Source: Tubulanus polymorphus
Lineage: Eukaryota; Nemertea; Palaeonemertea; Tubulaniformes; Tubulanidae
DNA length: 64,000 nt
Assembly (NCBI RefSeq): GCF_964204645.1
Contig: NC_134036.1
Coordinates: forward strand, 4,760,001-4,824,000
Direction of reading: 5' to 3'
Both the position numbers and the translations under genes were made by a program. Positions 58,420 to 64,000 of the stretch are shown piece after piece. Position 1 is the first letter of the stretch. Each line of letters opens with the position of its first letter. The notes beneath the pieces are model-generated. The model was not told the DNA's origin, made no database searches, and saw only the letters and a program-made list of their open reading frames with translations.

Positions 58420-61400
58420 ATGTTGTTCGGTATGGAGCAGCGACTGAGAGCGCTGTTAATATCGTCGCTGATCGTCTGTCAAGTTGGCATCGCGCGCGCT
58501 GATCGCGCAGATTCTATCGAGGAATCGTCTGTGACGGTAAGTTCGTCTTGTAACAACACGTGGTACCCGCTAGATTCTACGTCCGGTTACATCGTATCAC
58601 CGAATTACCCTTCGTTAACGCGCGGTGTTGAATGTCGTTGGTTCTTCAACAGCTCTTTACCGGGAACTTTTCACGTCCAAGTTTACCACAACATCGAGCC
58701 GTCAATATTCTGTAGTGATAACTACCTTCTCGTCCACGAGTCTGATGACAGATTGTGCGGTGATGGAAAACATGAAATCCGCCGTAACGATTCGATCTCG
58801 TTGATATTTAGGAGTAACGTCGATGGTGCGCGAGGTAGTCGGGTTTATATCATATATCATTATGAACGAAGTCAAATTAATATTCTTCACGACTGTTCAA
58901 GGTACAATTTAATATTAAAGAGGCTAAAAGCTGAGCGGGGTTATGAATTCGCGATTCAAAAATTACGTAATTGCAAGTTGTTTGTTGAATGGAGCGGGAT
59001 GCCGCGAGGCTATGCGATGAATCTTACATTAATTGATATAGATTTCAAATCCTATCATGTTGGGGAGTCGTTAACGGTGGCCATAAGACTCCACGACGGA
59101 TGGAACACCGGTAGTGATCCTTTCGCTTTTATACCACAACAATCTGGACATCCACCTTCATCATTTTATACTAAAACTAACAAAGCTGTATTCGTTTTAC
59201 GGAAGATACATGTCCAGTTAAAGCTTTTAGTTCAGACGTATAGAATATCGGATTGGAACGTATCTAATCCGTTGATTCAGATCTCTAATAACGAGTCGGG
59301 AGTGCTCATTGCCGATGACAACAGTTTACACGTAATAACTCGATCGAAACACTTACACTGCTGGTCTATCACAGTGCAGGTGTTACAGTACGTCGTCTTC
59401 AACTGGACACGTGATCTCGTCACATCCGGTGACATCATCGGTGTATATAAACTAGAAGGGCTACACGTTGTGAGAACTGATATTTTATTAGGTTACAACT
59501 ACCTGGAATCGCTGAGTGTCAAAACTGACGGCTTTCTCGTCATACTGTGCGTTTTAAAAACAACAGTTCACGATGATGTAAGATTTGAAATAAGCTATAA
59601 ATTGGAATCTATTTCGATAGACGATATCAAGGTCAACAACATTCGGGTGAGTATAACCTCTGTAATTATGTTACCCCTTATCGAAATAACATATATTATC
59701 AAAAATCTGTCTGATAAACTTATTATTGGCGAACTTTAGGTACCCGTGAACCGAATGCGGTTTTTGATGCCATTCTGGCTGTTTCCGAAACAAAAAAAAG
59801 TATCGGTAAATTATCGCATCACTAGATACGAGTTTAAATGGAAAGTAGATATTAATGAAGAGAAAATGGGACTAACGGTTTTATCAGAGAACTGCGAGCG
59901 AGCTGGATTTTACATATTCGACGGTGGTAATTTCACGGCTAGACGATACGGTCCGTATTGTCCTCGTTTATACACCCCGTACGACCGTAACGTCGTCAGT
60001 CTGATTACATCCGGCGGGTCGGTTACTGTAGCAGAATACGCGTATAAGTGGAATGATCAGTTGACCGTCGATAAGGATTCACGCCTCAGATTTCGCCCTA
60101 CCGACTGCGACGGGTACATCCTCCGGGAGGGAGAACAGCGGGTCGATATGACGTCACACTGTCTCGTGATTACACCCGAAAACCGACGCCTTCCTTACAT
60201 CTACATATTATCAGAACACGAATATCAAATTGACCGATGTTTTCAGGGAGCTATACCATTCGGTTCATGTGGAACGTACGTTAGCTTGAGTAGTCAGTTG
60301 CTCAATAACAGTCTCGTATTAAACACTGTGAAAATGCGAGCCACGAGTTTATTCTGGAGGTATTATTTGATGGTTGAACTTCGGAGTAAATGTCAAAAAT
60401 TGAAATCTGCCGTTATAGAAATACTGGATGGGAGCGTATTCGAAGATGAATGCGGGTTGTTGCAATCACCAAATTATCCGGGATCATCTGAGTATCAACA
60501 TCAACCACTATATTATAACTATCCTCAAGTGGTCAGACGGGGCAAATTTTCCTACCACCGGTTTCTAATCAAATACATAGACAGGGTACTGTGCACGAAA
60601 TCGGGTGTGAGTGACAAAGATCCGATTATCTACAAACAATCGATACATGAATCGCACAGTAGAAAAATCACACATGAGCATAGAATATGTGACAATAACG
60701 CGATACCGGGACTTGTGTTTTATAGTTTAAGAGATGACAGTGTGTGGTTTGAGGTGAAACGTTATATCGCGACATTTCAAATACAATACACATTAGAACA
60801 GTCGTTACCGGTAAAACAGTTTGAAAATGTCTGTAAATCAGGATTTCTAGATTCGGGAATTTCCTGCGTTAAATACATCAGAGATAAACGTCTGAATTGG
60901 GAGAAAGCTGAATTGTACTGTAGACAGAAGTACGCGGGACATCTACTCAGTATCAACTCAGAACAGGAAATGATTTCTATCAAACGATTATTCGCAACAG
61001 AACTTCTTCTAAATGCCTATTCACAGAAAGCGCTCATAATGATGATTGGATTAAAAATGAAGGTAAAATTCTTAATTTCTAAATCTATCTCGTTAAAAGA
61101 AATTTATATACCATTATGATGTTTTAATCATGAATTTGCCACTTAAACTTTTAGTCTACTTCTGGTTCTTACACGTGGACTGATGGGAAACCATTGAGCT
61201 ACACGGAGTGGTATCAACCTACAAATAACGACACGATACCAGAAGTTATTCAAGGATTGATATCTCCTCTTAGAAAACAACCGATAAATGACGTCAATAT
61301 GCAGTGTACGGCGATGATACTGAATAATCCACGAGGATCAGCGAACTGGGTTCGATTCCCATGTGAAATCGAAGAGGTCCACACGAGTTTCATTTGCGAA

Positions 61401-64000
61401 ACTGAAAGAATTGATATCGAAAATAGAACAGCATTAATGTTGAACATAACCAAAAACGACACATTTCTAATACGGGAAAATCCATTTCAAAATATTGATT
61501 TCAATGAATCGAGCTGTACGTTTGGTTTGGTAACAATAGACAGACAATGCTATCAAATACTGACAGACTGGAACACACATCGAGGTCTTGATATAAAAAG
61601 TGCGACAGAGATGTGTAATGGCGTCCGGGCCGAAGTAGGTAGTATAAACAGTAATAGTGAAAAAGATATCTTAAATTTGATAACAACATTTCAATATCAA
61701 CATCAATATAGCTCTGTACTAACGATGACTTCTTATGACACACTGCAAGTTATAAACCCAATAATCAGCAGAGATGAAATTACTTATATTCAATCAGTTA
61801 AATGGATGATGAAACAGTTTGATAACGCAACAGATACAGCGCATTCTGTTTTGTGTTCATACAATGTAACTGTTGAAGAGTTAGCTTCTATAAGCGGTTG
61901 TAAATCGTGGCAGTTTAAATGTAACGATCAAAGATGTATCAGCGACCATCGCGTATGTGACACCAGACGCGACTGTCGACACGGCGAAGATGAACTGAGT
62001 TGTTCGCATATCAATTTACAAAGTCAGTTTCAATGCGATGATGGTCAGATTATATCAGTAAGTGGTTTCTGCGATTTCATACAGGATTGTGTGGATGGTT
62101 CTGATGAGAAATCTTGTTTTCATCCCCCATGTTTGTCTGAACAATTTCGCTGCAAAAGTGGTCAATGTTTCAGTAGGTCAAACAGATGTGATGGAGTCAC
62201 TGATTGTAAAGACGGATCAGATGAAATGGGATGCACTACTATAATGTGTCAGGGGTTCCTGTGTAACAGTGGAGACTGTATTAGTTCTCAGTTGTATCAG
62301 GATGGTGTCGTGGATTGTAGTGGAAGCCTCGAAGAAGATGAATTAGTAACAACTACTAATGTTTCAGTGAATCCTACTGTTCAGTGCAATAATGAAAACT
62401 ACTGCACAACTAACTTCACAAATCTCTGTACGGAATCAGATGAACAAAGATGTTCTTTCAATTCTCCTCATTGTTATTCAAGACGTCACAGGTGTATTCT
62501 AGAAAGAATGACAAATGGCTTCCCAGTTTGTCGAAATCTTGGGCACGTTTTGAGATGTGAAGAATTTGAATGTCCAGCTGGTACTGCAAAATGTCCAGCA
62601 TCGTACTGTATACCGATCAGACAGGTGTGCGATGGTCAATCAGATTGTCCTAATTCAGAAGATGAACAAAACTGCGAAACATTTTCGTGTCCAGGAATGT
62701 TTAAATGTGGTCAGGAAAATCGATGTATTCCACAATCTGAAGTTTGTGACGGTTTCGTCAATTGTAAACATACAACTGATGACGAGGCTTTCTGTAATGT
62801 CACGTGTCCGATGGGCTGTAGATGTCAAGGTCATTTGATTGATTGTGCCAATGCTGGTTTAAAAGATGTAACTGGTCTTTTCTCGACATCAAGTCGAGTT
62901 TTAATTCTGTCAAATAACAGAATCATTCTGAGCGAGTCGACGTTTGCTTCATTCGTTTATCTTCGAATGCTTAACAGCTCTTCCAATGAATTGTCTTATA
63001 TTTTACCGAACTCGTTTACAAACCTGCATAATCTACATACATTAGATCTTACATACAACAACTTAACATCATTATCTACAAACACATTCATCGGGTTGTA
63101 TAATTTAAAAGAGTTATTGATAACTGAAAATCCTATACGCCATTTAGACGACAATACCTTTCAAGATTTAATGTCATTACAATTTCTGGACCTTCGAAGG
63201 CTTTCGGTTTTGCTGCTTGGTAGAGATGTATTTAGAGGTTTATCTGCATTACAGTCGTTGAATATCAGCAGCAACAGAATCCATCATATTTCACGATATG
63301 CTTTTTCAGGATTAAATGAACTTAGAATTCTCGATATTACCAACAACTCTAAATTTATTTTGACAGAAAGAGGCGTTTTCGATAATCTAACATCATTAGT
63401 CTCGTTAACGTCTGATGCTTACAAATTTTGCTGCATGGCTCCGAATGTTGACCAGTGTCTTCCTGAAGCTGATCAATTTTCCTCTTGTTCTGATCTGATG
63501 GGTAACACAGTCATCATCTGGGTCATCGCTTCATTCAGTTTCTTCGCGAACAGTATCGTCATTTTATTTCGTCTTCGATCAATTCGACTTTCATCCTCCG
63601 AGAAACGTAACACCTCTTCCGATATCTTAATCATTAATATCGCAGCTTGTGATTTTCTCATGTCGATTTATTTGTTTTTGATCGCGGGTGCGGATTACAT
63701 TTATAAAGAAGTTTATTTCCTAAATTCTGAAACTTGGACGGACAGTTCATTATGTAGTTTCGCTGGAGTTACGGTCGCTATTTCTTGTGAAGGCTCGTTG
63801 ACGTTTCTATTCATTCTTACACGTCATAGATTCTCGAATATCGTTAACCCATTTTCTGGAAGCCCGATTACATCACCGAGATATGTGTCCTTTATTTGTG
63901 GCGTTTGTTGGGTTACTATAAGTACAATCTCTATAATACCGCTGTCTAAATTATCTTATTTCGGTATTAAATTCTACGGTACTACTGGAGTTTGTTCACC
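58420..64000 (+). CDS. Copy D: CUB / C-type lectin / LDLa / LRR seven-transmembrane receptor (GRL101-like), cut by the window edge
   Basis: Exons 58420-59646, 59740-61062 and 61155 to beyond 64000. Junctions are phase 0 with donors GTGAGT and GTAAAA and acceptors TTTAG and TTTTAG. Exon 3 was read through to the edge without a stop. The ATG at 58420 (MLFGMEQ) is the conserved start; the upstream GTG is not needed. Visible: signal peptide, CUB with SPNYP and CRWF, CUB-like repeats, exon 2 CUB (CGLLQSPNYPG), split C-type lectin domain, single LDLa cassette (DGSDEKSC, DGSDEMGC, NSEDEQNC), LRRs, FCCMAP hinge, and TM1 to about TM5. The start of TM1 is three residues shorter than in A-C (GNTVIIWVIA). 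It is on the opposite strand to A, B and C, so part of the array is inverted. Confidence 0.88.

Overview
This is a eukaryotic, metazoan window. It is AT-rich, with short introns, microsatellites and many inverted-repeat transposon remnants. The gene families point to a lophotrochozoan invertebrate (mollusc, annelid, nemertean, brachiopod or similar): the main genes resemble the Lymnaea receptor GRL101, which joins LDL-receptor class A modules, leucine-rich repeats and a rhodopsin-like seven-transmembrane domain. No species is claimed.

The window is an array of receptor genes from two interleaved families. Family 1 has four copies of a very large receptor (about 1,930-2,050 residues). Copies A (3242-9594), B (17325-23336) and C (28988-34963) are on the minus strand. 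Copy D (58420 to the right edge, cut off) is on the plus strand. All share three phase-0 exons: CUB domains in exon 1, more CUB plus the first half of a C-type lectin domain in exon 2, and the rest of the lectin domain, LDLa modules, LRRs and 7TM in exon 3. Bases 1-600 match the upstream region of copy C, so a fifth copy probably lies just left of the window. Copy C carries a one-base frameshift in a homopolymer, and copy A has a duplicated LDLa cassette.

Family 2 is a set of intronless class A receptors, perhaps of FMRFamide/neuropeptide type: one on the minus strand (38037-39203), two tandem copies on the plus strand (41961-43094, 44892-46040) and a deleted pseudogene (13009-13325). They share a promoter-proximal CCAAT-type element and a variable polyserine tract in intracellular loop 3.

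Two unrelated GC-rich, single-exon genes lie to the right: a Tctex-type dynein light chain (48055-48666, minus) and another class A GPCR (53959-54960, plus). An open frame at 52974-53501 may be an exon of an unknown gene.

The intergenic DNA is largely duplicated gene flank. About 4.3 kb upstream of copy A is nearly identical to that of copy B, including the 5' part of exon 1, which implies a recent duplication or gene conversion. The rest holds inverted-repeat (MITE-like) elements, one 573-bp insertion flanked by a 12-bp direct repeat, a LINE 3' end, SINE-like fragments and AT/hexanucleotide microsatellites. The receptors are presumably surface sensors for peptide, carbohydrate or lipoprotein-like ligands, but nothing in the sequence identifies a ligand.
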